Positions 8,305 through 16,967 of a DNA stretch of 36,389 bases are shown here, one piece after another. Every line of letters begins with the position of its first letter. The first letter of the stretch is position 1. The translations under genes and the position numbers were made by a program. The DNA is from Oscillospiraceae bacterium (GTDB lineage Bacteria; Bacillota; Clostridia; Oscillospirales; Oscillospiraceae): NCBI GenBank assembly GCA_021203045.1, contig JAJQBY010000124.1:1-36389 (forward strand), read 5' to 3'. Under the pieces are notes generated by a model. That model ran no database searches and was not told the DNA's origin. It saw only the letters and a list, made by a program, of their open reading frames with translations.

Positions 8305-8985
8305 TGGAATACGCCCGCGTGGTCCCCGCCCGGTTCATCGACCGGCCCAACCGCTTCATCGCCCGTGTGGAGCTGGACGGGCGGACGGAGACCGTCCATG
8401 TGAAAAATACAGGCCGCTGCCGGGAGCTTCTCACCCCCGGCGCGGCCGTTTATCTCTCCGATTCCCTGGCCGCCCCCGGCGGCGGCAAGCGCAAGACCCG
8501 CTATGACCTGGTGGCCGTGGAAAAGGGGGGACCGGCTCATCAATATGGACAGCCAGGCCCCCAACGCCGCCGCTCTGGAATATCTGCGCTCCGGGGCCCT
8601 GTTCCCTCTGGACGCCGTCATCCGGCCGGAGCTGACCTGGGGGGACAGCCGGTTCGACTTTGGCATCTATACCCCCGCCCTGGCGCTGCTGGAGGTGAAG
8701 GGGGTCACCCTGGAGCGGGACGGGGCCGTCCTGTTCCCGGACGCACCCACCCAGCGGGGGACAAAGCATCTGCGGGAGCTGGCCGCCTATCCCGGGGAGA
8801 GCTATGTGTTGTTCGTCATCCAGATGGAGGGCGTGCAATACTTCGCTCCCAATCGGGAGACCGACCCCGCCTTCGCCCAGGCCCTCCGGGCCGCCCGGGA
8901 CGCCGGCGTCCATATCCTGGCCCGGGACTGCCGCGTCACCCCGGACAGCATGCTCGTGAACGCCCCCGTGGAGGTGCGGATATAG
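8304..8985 (+). CDS. sfsA: SfsA-like protein, frameshifted in this sequence
   Basis: Recognisable as SfsA (sugar fermentation stimulation protein), a DNA-binding/nuclease-like protein of about 230 residues. The N-terminal part shows ARFIDRPNRFIARVELDG and VKNTGRCRELLTPG, typical of the family. The C-terminal part continues one frame over with GDRLINMDSQAPN, the nuclease-like core RFDFGIY and LLEVKGVTLE, then the tail. The join falls at a G6 run (8525-8530); five Gs would give one continuous 226-residue protein. The gene overlaps the ATPase stop by one base, so it is cotranscribed with the importer. Its role there is unknown. The break may be a sequencing error. Confidence 0.85.
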
Positions 8986-8994
8986 GGCTACGAA

Positions 8995-9023
8995 TTGACT
9001 TTAAAATTCCGTTATAGTATTAT
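8995..9023 (+). promoter_or_regulatory. sigma-A promoter for the 9055 membrane protein
   Basis: TTGACT (8995-9000), 17-bp AT-rich spacer, TATTAT (9018-9023), followed by AGGGAGG ahead of ATG 9055. Confidence 0.65.
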
Positions 9024-9054
9024 AACTTGATGTATAGGTAAGGGAGGGCCGACC

Positions 9055-9936
9055 ATGAGGGGACTGTCGATTGTTTTTGGCATTCCGATCATAGGAATGG
9101 CGATATGTGCTTTTCTGTTTAGCTGCGGACTTTTTACAGTGCTGTTCGTTGCAGATGGAAAAGCCCGAGAACTTTCCAAAGCATGGATGACCATATGGAT
9201 AGCGTTTGGTGTGGTGCTGAGCCTAGGTGGGGTGGGATATTTCGGGGTTGCCGTAATTATGACTGCGGTGCAGGCCGGTGTTCCTGGAATAATTGTCGGC
9301 ATTCTTCTATGCGTTGCCGGCTTCCTGTTGGGGATGAAGCTTGTGAAAGCGGTTTATCAGGCCCCGTTAAGGAAACGCATGAAGCAAAATTCATTGCTGA
9401 AAAAGGCGATCAAGGCTGTGCGGTCTGCCAAAGCCAATTATGTTATCCTATGTTATGACGGGATACGCATCATAAAGGATACGAAGCAGCCCGAATTTCC
9501 GGTGATCGGGGATGTTTCCTGCCGCTTTGAGAGTGAATTCAAAACGTTCAGCAAACCATTGACATCTTACAGGAGCGTCACCGGTGCGGAAGCTTTTGAG
9601 GATATTGATTTTGCTGAAAACGGATACCAGCGAATGGATGATGAGCGGATGGAGATCGCTGTTAAGATTATAAGAAATGCACTGCATGGATATAGGATAA
9701 CATCTAAAAAAGCCTATAAAAACTATAAACATCCGGATGTATCTTACATAGCGGGGGACTCTTATACGCTGGTGAACGGACAGCCTGTAGGAATGGGAGC
9801 GCATGGCGCGGTGGAGAAAGGACGGACGGATCGTAAACTGATTGACAGCTATTACATCTTGTCTAGGGACAGGCTGACCAGTAAACAAAAAGGGACAAGT
9901 AAAAAAATAAAGTCATCCTCCCTTCGTACGTGGTGA
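9055..9936 (+). CDS. membrane protein of unknown function, base composition unlike neighbours
   Basis: A 293-residue protein not recognised as a member of a known family. Three hydrophobic segments occupy about residues 5-30, 44-68 and 72-98, followed by a basic stretch (PLRKRMKQNSLLKKAIKAVR) and a soluble, probably cytoplasmic C-terminal part of about 180 residues. The last 25 residues are Lys/Ser-rich. The gene is visibly more AT-rich than its neighbours and uses A/T-ending codons freely, which suggests recent transfer. It has its own promoter and a strong terminator and so behaves as a single-gene unit inserted between the importer and the glycine cleavage operon. No catalytic motif was seen. 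Confidence 0.75.
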   Translation: MRGLSIVFGIPIIGMAICAFLFSCGLFTVLFVADGKARELSKAWMTIWIAFGVVLSLGGVGYFGVAVIMTAVQAGVPGIIVGILLCVAGFLLGMKLVKAVYQAPLRKRMKQNSLLKKAIKAVRSAKANYVILCYDGIRIIKDTKQPEFPVIGDVSCRFESEFKTFSKPLTSYRSVTGAEAFEDIDFAENGYQRMDDERMEIAVKIIRNALHGYRITSKKAYKNYKHPDVSYIAGDSYTLVNGQPVGMGAHGAVEKGRTDRKLIDSYYILSRDRLTSKQKGTSKKIKSSSLRTW

Positions 9937-9952
9937 CCTTTATAATCAGCAG

Positions 9953-9986
9953 AGTGCGGCAGCGTTTCGGGCTGCCGCACTTTTTT
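9953..9986 (+). terminator. Rho-independent terminator
   Basis: AGTGCGGCAGC (9953-9963), a 7-base loop, GCTGCCGCACT, then a run of six Ts. It ends the 9055 gene. It has no T run on the minus strand, so it does not serve lpdA. Confidence 0.9.
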
Positions 9987-10004
9987 CGGATATCCGGGAT
10001 ATGC

Positions 10005-11416
10005 TTATTGCTCCAGCCTGGCGCACAGGTCGTGGAGGGCGTCGGTCAGGGCCTCCTCATAGGTGGGATGGGGGCGCATGGCGTGAAGCATCTGGCGGGC
10101 GGTCAGATGATCGGCGATGGCGCCGCTGAGCTGGGAGATCATGTCCGTGCTGTTCAGGCACATGAGATGGGCCCCCAGGAGCTGACCGGTCCGGGCGTCC
10201 GCCACCAGCTTCATAAAGCTGCGGCCCGCCTCCGCCAGCAGGGTCCGGGCGTTGCCGTCCATGACGCATTTGCCCACCTTCACCGGGATGCCTGCGGCCT
10301 TGGCCTCCGCCTCCGTCATGCCCACGGTGGCGATCTCCGGCCGGCAGTAGATGCAGCTGGGCACCAGATCAAGGTCCGTCAGGCACTCCACGCCGCAGAG
10401 CATCTCCACGCAGGCCGTGCCCTGGGCCGCCGCCACATGGGCCAGCTGATACCGGGAGGACACGTCCCCCACTGCGTAGACGCCGGGGATGCTGGTGCAG
10501 AACTGACTGTCCACATGGAGGCTCCGGCCGTCCGTCTCCGGCTCCAGGCCCTCCGCGAACAGCCCCTCGTGATAGGGCCGCCGCCCGATGGCGCAGAGCA
10601 CGGCCTATCCCGTGACGCCGCCGGGCTGACCCTTGGCGGTGAAGTGAACGGTCAGACCGTCCGCCGCCTGCTCCACCCGCTCCACCATGGCGCCCGTATA
10701 TACCTGCACGCCCTGCCCGTATATACCTGCACGCCCTGCTTTTTCATGCCCATGGCCAGATTCTGGCCCAGCTCCCGGTCCAGGGTGGGGAGCAGCCGGT
10801 CCAGTCCCTCTATGATGGTCACCTGACAGCCCAGGTCCGCATAGAAGGTGGCGAACTCCACCCCTATGACCCCGCCGCCGATGATGACGATGGAGCGGTA
10901 AAGATGGTCTGTCCCCTGCAAGAGCTCGTCAGAGGTCATGACCCCCTCCAGCTCCAGCCCCGGGATAGGGGGCCGGGCGGGCACGGAGCCGGTGGCGATC
11001 AGGATGTTGTCCCCGGTATGGACCGATACGGTCCCGTCCGCCCCGGTCACCTCCACGGTGTTCGGCCCGGTGATGCAGGCGTGGCCCCGCAGGAGGGGGA
11101 CTCTGGCCTTTTTCAGCAGGCTCTCTATCCCGGCGGACAGGGTCTCCGATACATGGCGCTTATAGGCGAAGATCTCGCCCATGTCCGCCCGAGCCCCCCG
11201 GACGTGGATGCCCAGGTCTCCGCTGTGGGTGGCGCTGTGGTATACGTCCGAGGCGTGGAGCAGGGTCTTTGCCGGGACGCAGCCCCGGTTCAGGCAGGTG
11301 CCTCCCGCCTCCCGGCTCTCCACGATGGCGGTGTTCATCCCCAGCTGGGCCGCCCGCAGGGCTGCGCTGTAGCCCCCCGGACCTGCGCCGATGACGATGA
11401 GCTGATAGTCGTTCAT
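10005..11416 (-). pseudogene. lpdA: dihydrolipoamide dehydrogenase, disrupted by a duplication and a stop
   Basis: The E3/L-protein that reoxidises dihydrolipoyl-GcvH with NAD+. The N terminus carries the FAD-binding GAGPGGYSAALRAAQLG and the redox disulfide GGTCLNRGCVPAK. The middle has the NAD-binding IIGGGVIGVEFA. The C terminus carries the active-site HPTYEEAL. The reading frame is broken by a 23-bp tandem duplication (10693-10738); deleting one copy restores the frame. A second lesion is an in-frame TAG (10605-10607) just before AVLCAIGRRP, where a sense codon, probably Glu, is expected. Without both lesions the protein would be about 462 residues. ATG 11416 has AAGGAG upstream. It is the last gene of the gcv operon, 24 bases after lplA. 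If the lesions are real, L-protein must come from elsewhere. Confidence 0.85.
10693..10738. repeat. 23-bp perfect tandem duplication inside lpdA
   Basis: The 23-base unit at 10693-10715 is repeated exactly at 10716-10738. On the coding strand the unit encodes the QGVQVYTG region, and the second copy shifts the frame. Confidence 0.95.
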
Positions 11417-11440
11417 AGGTGTCGCTCCTTGTGAGATATG

Positions 11441-12421
11441 TCAGATGCTCTGCGCCTCCAGAAGGGCGCAGATGTCCGTCCCGTGGGGGACGGCGGCTCC
11501 GGCGATGGCAGCCTCCAGCTCCGGCAGGACGAAGCGGCAGCCGGTGACGGCCGCCTCCAGCCGGGGGGCCAGCTCCCATTCCATGGCGTCCGTCCATACG
11601 GCGCAGTGCCGGACGATGCCGTCCCGGGCGGACAGCTCCAGCCGCAGCTCCCCCCAGGGCCATCGCCCCTGGCAGGAGAAGCTGAAGGGCAGCCGGGGGC
11701 CGAAGCGCCATTCCCAGCTCCGGTTGCGCCGGAGCAGGACCTCTATGGCGTCCCCGTCCAGCCGCTCCGGGGGGACGGGCTCCGCCGCCGGGCCGTATAC
11801 CCGGCCGAAGGCCGCGGTCATGGCCTCCTTCAGGGCGGGGACGGTGATGTCCGGCTGCAATGCCGACAGGTTCACCACCCTGGCCCGGACGGAGTCTACC
11901 CCCTTGGCCGCCAGCTTGGCGGGGGAGGGGGCCAGATACCGGCCCATCCGCTCCATATCCACGTCCACCAGCAGCGTGCCGTGGTGATAGGAGCGGCCCC
12001 GGTTGTGATAAAAGGCGCTGCCGGAAAACTTCCGGCCCTCCGCCGTCAGGTCGTTCCGGCCGGACAGCTCCGCCGGTACGCCCAGGCTCCGGCAGGCGGT
12101 CAGGATGACCCGGGTCTGCTTTTCCGGGTCGTAGTCCTCCGTGGGCAGCAGAAAGGTGAAATTCAGGTTTCCCAGGTCGTGGAACACCGCCCCGCCTCCG
12201 GAGAGGCGGCGGGCCAGCGTCCCGCCCTCCTCCTCCAGCAGGGTCACCCGGCATTCCTTCCAGGGGTTCTGGTTCCGGCCGATGACCACCGTGCGCTGGT
12301 TCTGCCACAGATAAAGGATGCACTCCCCGGGCTGAAGGGTCTCCAGAAGCTGCTACTCCACGGCCAGATTATAATGGGGGTCGAAGCCCCCGGCTTCGTA
12401 AAGATACAGCCGCTCCGTCAT
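11441..12421 (-). pseudogene. lplA: lipoate-protein ligase A-like, with premature TAG at codon 23
   Basis: A lipoate-protein ligase that would charge the GcvH lysine with lipoate. From ATG 12421, which overlaps the gcvPB stop (ATGA), the frame reads into the family motif for the N terminus (HYNLAVE) and hits TAG at 12355-12353 where NLA-x-EE-x-L proteins have Glu. It then continues uninterrupted: the VVIGRNQNPWKEC lipoate-site strand, RRLSGGGAVFHDLGN (the conserved RR-x-SGGG-x-V-x-HD motif) and KFSGSAFYHNRGR with the catalytic Lys region. A full product would be 326 residues including the recoded position. A GAG-to-TAG change explains the stop. Translation could restart at GTG 12289, but this would remove part of the fold. 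Confidence 0.82.
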
Positions 12422-13821
12422 GCCTCCTCCCAGCGGAGGACGGGATTCCGGGAGGCCCGCACCTCGTCCGGACGGCCGATCTGGGCGTGATGGGGCGCGG
12501 CGTGCATATATGCCGGGTCGGTGTGACCCAGGTCGTAGAGCCGGCGGAATATCTCCGCCGCCCAGTCCAGGGTCTCCTTGCTCTCCGTCTCCGTGGGCTC
12601 CAGCATCAGGGCCTCGTGGACGATCAGGGGGAAGTACATGGTGGGCGGGTGCATCCCGTAATCGATCAGGGATTTCGCCACGTCCAGGGCGGATACGCCG
12701 GTCTCCTTCTTATAGGACGACAGGTCGAGCACGAACTCGTGCATGCACACCCGGTCATAGGCGGGGCGGAAGGTGCCCTTTATCCGCTCCATGAGATAGT
12801 TGGCGTTCAGCACCGCATTTTGGGCCGCCTCCGGGATGCCCTCCCGGCCCAGGCTCATCAGATAGGTCAGGGCCCGGACGACGATCAGGAAATTCCCGTG
12901 GAAGGCGCGGACCTGGATGTGTCCCGGCTCCTCCGCCAGGGCGGAATGGGGCAGGAATTCCGCGAGAAACGCCTTGCAGCCCACGGCTCCGGCCCCGGGT
13001 CCGCCGCCGCCGTGGGGGGTGGCGAAGGTCTTGTGCAGATTCATGTGGATGCAGTCGAAGCCCATGTCCCCGGGGCGGACCACGCCCATGACGGCGTTCA
13101 GGTTGGCCCCGTCATAGTAGCACAGGCCCCCGGCCTGATGGACCAGGCGGGTGATCTCCAGGATGTTCTCATCGAACAGGCCCACGGTGTTGGGGTTTGT
13201 GAGCATGAGCCCGGCGGTATCGTCCCCCAGGACGGCCTTGAGGGCCTCTATATCCACGCACCCGTCCGGGGCGGAGGGGACGTTCACCACCTGATAGCCG
13301 CACATGGCGGCGGTGGCGGGGTTGGTGCCGTGGGCGGAGTCGGGGACGATGATCTTCGTGCGGCCCGTGTCCCCCCGGCTGTCGTGATACTGCTTTATCA
13401 GCAGCACGCCGGTGAACTCCCCGTGGGCTCCGGCGGCGGGCTGGAAGGTCATGGCGTCCATGCCGGATATCTCCCGCAGATAGCGGGCGGCGGTGTCCAG
13501 CGCCTCCCGGCAGCCCTTCACCGCGCTCTCCGGCGCCAGGGGATGTATGCCGGTGAAGCCGGGCAGAGCGGCCATGTCCTCGTCGATGCGGGGGTTATAT
13601 TTCATGGTGCAGGAGCCCAGGGGATAGAACCCGCAGTTGACCCCGTGGACCCGCTGGTTCAGCTCCGTATAGTGGCGGGACAGGTCCACCTCGCTAAGCT
13701 CCGGCAGGGGGAGGGGCTCCTCCCGCCCGAAGCCCTCCGGCACGGGGACATAGTCCACGTCGCACCGGCCCAGGATATCGCACCGGCGGCCCGGCACGCT
13801 CTTTTCAAACAGCAGCTTCAT
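12418..13821 (-). CDS. gcvPB: glycine dehydrogenase (decarboxylating) subunit 2
   Basis: A 467-residue PLP-dependent subunit of the split P-protein, which decarboxylates glycine and passes the aminomethyl group to lipoyl-GcvH. Seen are YPLGSCTMKYNPR near the N terminus, the FQPAAGAHGEFTG segment, SAHGTNPATA, and the PLP-lysine motif NLHKTFATPHGGGGPG. ATG 13821 is the correct start (MKLLFEKSV); it overlaps the end of gcvPA by 4 bp. In-frame codons upstream belong to the opposite reading of gcvPA. Intact and typical in length. Confidence 0.95.
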   Translation of the reverse strand: MKLLFEKSVPGRRCDILGRCDVDYVPVPEGFGREEPLPLPELSEVDLSRHYTELNQRVHGVNCGFYPLGSCTMKYNPRIDEDMAALPGFTGIHPLAPESAVKGCREALDTAARYLREISGMDAMTFQPAAGAHGEFTGVLLIKQYHDSRGDTGRTKIIVPDSAHGTNPATAAMCGYQVVNVPSAPDGCVDIEALKAVLGDDTAGLMLTNPNTVGLFDENILEITRLVHQAGGLCYYDGANLNAVMGVVRPGDMGFDCIHMNLHKTFATPHGGGGPGAGAVGCKAFLAEFLPHSALAEEPGHIQVRAFHGNFLIVVRALTYLMSLGREGIPEAAQNAVLNANYLMERIKGTFRPAYDRVCMHEFVLDLSSYKKETGVSALDVAKSLIDYGMHPPTMYFPLIVHEALMLEPTETESKETLDWAAEIFRRLYDLGHTDPAYMHAAPHHAQIGRPDEVRASRNPVLRWEEA

Positions 13822-15131
13822 TTTGCAAGCACCTCCCTTACCACAGCGGCGGTCTCGTCCAGGCTTTGGCGGGAGACCTTTTCCGTGGCGCACCACAGTA
13901 TGCCCTCCTCGATGGGCAGGCCCCCCAGGATGCCCCGGGCCTCCAGGGCGGACAGTATCTCCCCGCCCCTGGGGGCGGTGGTGACGAATTCCTGATAGAA
14001 GGGGCCGGGATACACCAGCTGGATTCCCTCGATGGCGGTGAGGGCCTCCGCCAGATAATGGGCCTTGGCCATGGACTGGCGGGCGGCCTCCTTCAGACCC
14101 TCCGGCCCCATGGCGGCCAGATATACGGCGGCGGTCAGGGCGCACAGAGCCTCGTTGGAGCAGATGTTGCTGCTGGCCTTCTCCCGCCGGATGTGCTGCT
14201 CCCTGGCCTGGAGGGACAGGACGAAGCAGCGCTCCCCGGCGCTGTCCACGGTCTGGCCCACGATGCGGCCGGGCAGGCGGCGCATGTATTTTTTCGTGGT
14301 GGCCATAAAGCCCAGATAGGGCCCGCCGAAGCCCAGGGGCAGGCCCAGGCTCTGGCCCTCGCCCACGGCCACGTCCGCCCCCTGCTCCGCCGGGGTCTTC
14401 AAAATGCCCAGGGAGATGGGGTCGCAGCCCATGACGTACATGGCCCCGGCCTGATGGACCAGCTGCCCCAGGGCCGCCCCGTCCTCCAGCAGGCCGAAGA
14501 AGTTGGGCTGCTGGACGTAGAAGCTGGCCACCTCCGGCCCCAGCATGGCCTCCAACGCCTCCGGGTCGGTTTTACCGTCCTTCGCGGGGACGATGCGCAG
14601 CTCCTCCCCGGCTCCGTAGCAATAGGTGCGCACGGTGTTGATGGTGTCCGGATTCGCGGCGGCGGAGATCAGGGTCACCCGGCGCTTTCTGTCCCGGCAC
14701 ATGGCGGCGGCCTCCGCCGCAGCGGTGGCCCCGTCATATACGGAGGCGTTGGATACCTCCATGCCGGTGAGCTGGCAGATCATGGTCTGATATTCAAAAA
14801 TGGACTGGAGCACGCCCTGGCTCATTTCCGCCTGATAGGGGGTATAGGCGGTGAGAAACTCCTCCTTGGAGGTGACGGAGCGGACGATGCTGGGAATGTA
14901 GTGGTCATAGGCCCCCGCCCCCCGCAGGATGGCGTCGAAGCGGATGTTCTTCTCCGCCATGGCGGTCACGGCCCGGCTTACCTCCAGCTCGCTCATCCCC
15001 TCCGGGATGTCCAGGGGCTCTGTCAGGAGCATTTCCTCCGGCACGTCCCGGTATAGCTCCCGCCAGTCGCTCATCCCCAGAGCCTCCAGCATTTCCCGGC
15101 GCTGAGCGCCGGTGGACGGCACATAGCTCAT
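13818..15131 (-). CDS. gcvPA: glycine dehydrogenase (decarboxylating) subunit 1
   Basis: A 437-residue subunit 1 of the heterotetrameric P-protein. It contains AYDHYIPSIVRSV, TPYQAEMSQG, EYQTMICQLTGM, GATAAAEAA, and the FGGPYLGFMA and GRIVGQTVD segments, which are the usual markers of this subunit. The start ATG 15131 lies one base after the gcvH stop. It overlaps gcvPB by four bases, giving a tightly coupled H-PA-PB block. Intact. Confidence 0.95.
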   Translation of the reverse strand: MSYVPSTGAQRREMLEALGMSDWRELYRDVPEEMLLTEPLDIPEGMSELEVSRAVTAMAEKNIRFDAILRGAGAYDHYIPSIVRSVTSKEEFLTAYTPYQAEMSQGVLQSIFEYQTMICQLTGMEVSNASVYDGATAAAEAAAMCRDRKRRVTLISAAANPDTINTVRTYCYGAGEELRIVPAKDGKTDPEALEAMLGPEVASFYVQQPNFFGLLEDGAALGQLVHQAGAMYVMGCDPISLGILKTPAEQGADVAVGEGQSLGLPLGFGGPYLGFMATTKKYMRRLPGRIVGQTVDSAGERCFVLSLQAREQHIRREKASSNICSNEALCALTAAVYLAAMGPEGLKEAARQSMAKAHYLAEALTAIEGIQLVYPGPFYQEFVTTAPRGGEILSALEARGILGGLPIEEGILWCATEKVSRQSLDETAAVVREVLAK

Positions 15132-15132
15132 C

Positions 15133-15519
15133 TCAGCCTTCTTCCCCGCACTGGGCACAGAAGGCCTCATATTCCGCCGCGTCCAGCATCTCCTCCGTGC
15201 CGCTGACGCTCTCCACCTTGATGAGCCAGGCGTCGTAGGGGTCCTGATTCACCAGCTCCGGGCTGTCGAGCAGGGCCTCGTTCACGGCGCATACCACGCC
15301 GGTCACAGGGCTGACCAGATCGCTGACCGCCTTGACGGATTCGATGTCCCCGAAGGGCTCCCCGGCCTGGACCTCGTCCCCCTCCTGGGGGAGGTTTATG
15401 AACACCACGTCGCCCAGAGAATCCTGGGCATAATCGGAAATGCCGACGACGGCCGCGCCGTCCTCCGTGCGGAGCCATTCATGGCTCCTGGAATATTGCA
15501 GCTCAGAGGGGAAATTCAT
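15133..15519 (-). CDS. gcvH: glycine cleavage system H protein
   Basis: A 128-residue lipoyl carrier that shuttles the aminomethyl group between P-, T- and L-proteins. The fold is visible from YSRSHEWL through VGISDYAQ and LGDVVFINLP. The lipoylation site is Lys63 in ESVKAVSD. A short acidic tail ends in CGEEG. It lies 50 bp after glyA, the one sizeable gap in the operon, with an AT-rich stretch containing GGAG before the start. Intact. It needs a lipoate ligase, and the one encoded downstream is interrupted here. Confidence 0.95.
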   Translation of the reverse strand: MNFPSELQYSRSHEWLRTEDGAAVVGISDYAQDSLGDVVFINLPQEGDEVQAGEPFGDIESVKAVSDLVSPVTGVVCAVNEALLDSPELVNQDPYDAWLIKVESVSGTEEMLDAAEYEAFCAQCGEEG

Positions 15520-15569
15520 GGTATTGGTCTCCTTTTTACAATAAATTTTGAAGTATTTAAAGAATTATT

Positions 15570-16967
15570 TTAAAATCCTATTTTGCTGATAAGGGATTCC
15601 AGCGCGGCGTTGAATTCCGGGCCGTCGAAGCAGTAGTGCATTTTTGTGAAGCCCTCCCGCAGGCGGGATACATCCTGGGATACGTCTCTGTTACGCAGGA
15701 TGCAGTCGGCCATCAGCTCCGCCAGCTGATCGAACTCCCGGGGGCCGAAGCCGAAGCGGGTCATCTCGCTCACGCCCATGCGCAGGGCACCGGAGGCGGT
15801 GAAGCCCTCCTCGTCCGGGGTGGCCTGGTAGTTTACGATGATGTTGTTCTCCTCCAGCCGCCGGGCGATATCCGCTCCTGCGCCGTAGCCCACGGATACG
15901 ATGACCTGGTGGGTCTCGGTGTAGTCCATGGCCGGGTCCCCGGCCACGTCCAGACCCTGGGCCTTCAGGGCCCTGGCGAAGTGCTTGGCGTTTGCGACGA
16001 CGGCGGACTGGTATTCGTCCCGGAAGGCGTTCATCTCATAGGCGGCCATCAGCAGGCCCAGCTGGGTGCCCAGGTGATGGTTGGATACGCTGCCGGGGAA
16101 GGCCCGCGTCTCGATGGTCTCCCACAGGCCGTATTTCAGCTCCTCCTTCTCGTAATTCACGGCGATCACCCCCCCGCTGGGGGCCGAAGAAGGTCTTGTG
16201 GGTGGAGCCGGTGACGATCTCCGCGCCGTCCGCGAAGGGGTCCTGGAAGTGGGGTCCGGCGATGCCCAGCACATGGGCCATGTCGTACATGATGGTGGTG
16301 GGGATGTTCTGCTCATCCACGAACCGGCGTATCTCCGCCACCGGCTCCCGCCGCAGCACCATGCTCTTGCCGAAGATGATAAGCTCCGGGCGGTACTGGT
16401 CGATGACCTTTTTGGTCTCCTCCACGTCGATCTTGAAAATATCGTCCTTGCAGACCGGGAAGTTCACCACGGCGCTGCGCTCCGTCACCGGGTCGATGGC
16501 GATATAGTCGTGGAGCGCTCCCATGGGCTGGGCGGACAGGTGGCCCCCCTTGATGATGTGGTTATTCAGCACGTAGCCCAGACGCCGGGGGGTGTGCTTT
16601 TTGTCCAGACGGTTTTTCCAGTCCATCAGGGCGGAGAAGGCCACGGTGTTGGCCATCTGGCCGCTGGTGGCCCGGGTTTCCACCTGGGTGCAGCCGAAGT
16701 ATTTTTTCAGCTCCTCCGTCAGCAGCTGCTCCACCTCGTCGATGAAGCCGGTGCCCTGGTAATAGAATATGTCCTTGTCATAGAAGGATTTGATCTTTTT
16801 GTGCTCCGCATACCGGCAGGAGGGGTCGGAGGCGGCGAGCATCTGCACCGCCCGGCTGGGGGTGTTCTCCGAGGGGATCAGGTTCACGCACAGCCGCTGC
16901 CGCCACAGGTGGTTCTCCTCCGCCCGCTTCAGCAGGGATACGGCCCGGGCCTTAGCGGTTCCCTCAT
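15570..16967 (-). CDS. glyA: serine hydroxymethyltransferase, frameshifted in this sequence
   Basis: A PLP enzyme that links glycine and methylene-tetrahydrofolate to serine, so it uses the products of glycine cleavage. The first part shows VNLIPSENTPS, the RYAEHKK segment, and the PLP-lysine motif GSTHKTFFGPQRG. The second part, one frame over, has VSNHHLGTQLGL and ends in LISKIGF. It belongs to a longer, divergent SHMT clade often found with gcv genes. The mid-gene break falls at a G7 run (16175-16169 on the minus strand); six Gs would restore the frame. A second break lies near 16961-16963, between ATG 16967 (which overlaps the gcvT stop as ATGA) and the helix leading into NLIPSEN; one extra G would repair it. 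The two offset each other, giving a 465-residue product. Confidence 0.88.

Noticed and set aside
10605..12355. TAG reassigned to an amino acid or pyrrolysine
   Set aside because: TAG ends dppB-like, sfsA and rlmI-like genes at natural C termini, so it acts as a normal stop. The two in-frame TAGs fall at ordinary Glu-like positions in neighbouring genes, which fits mutation or error better.
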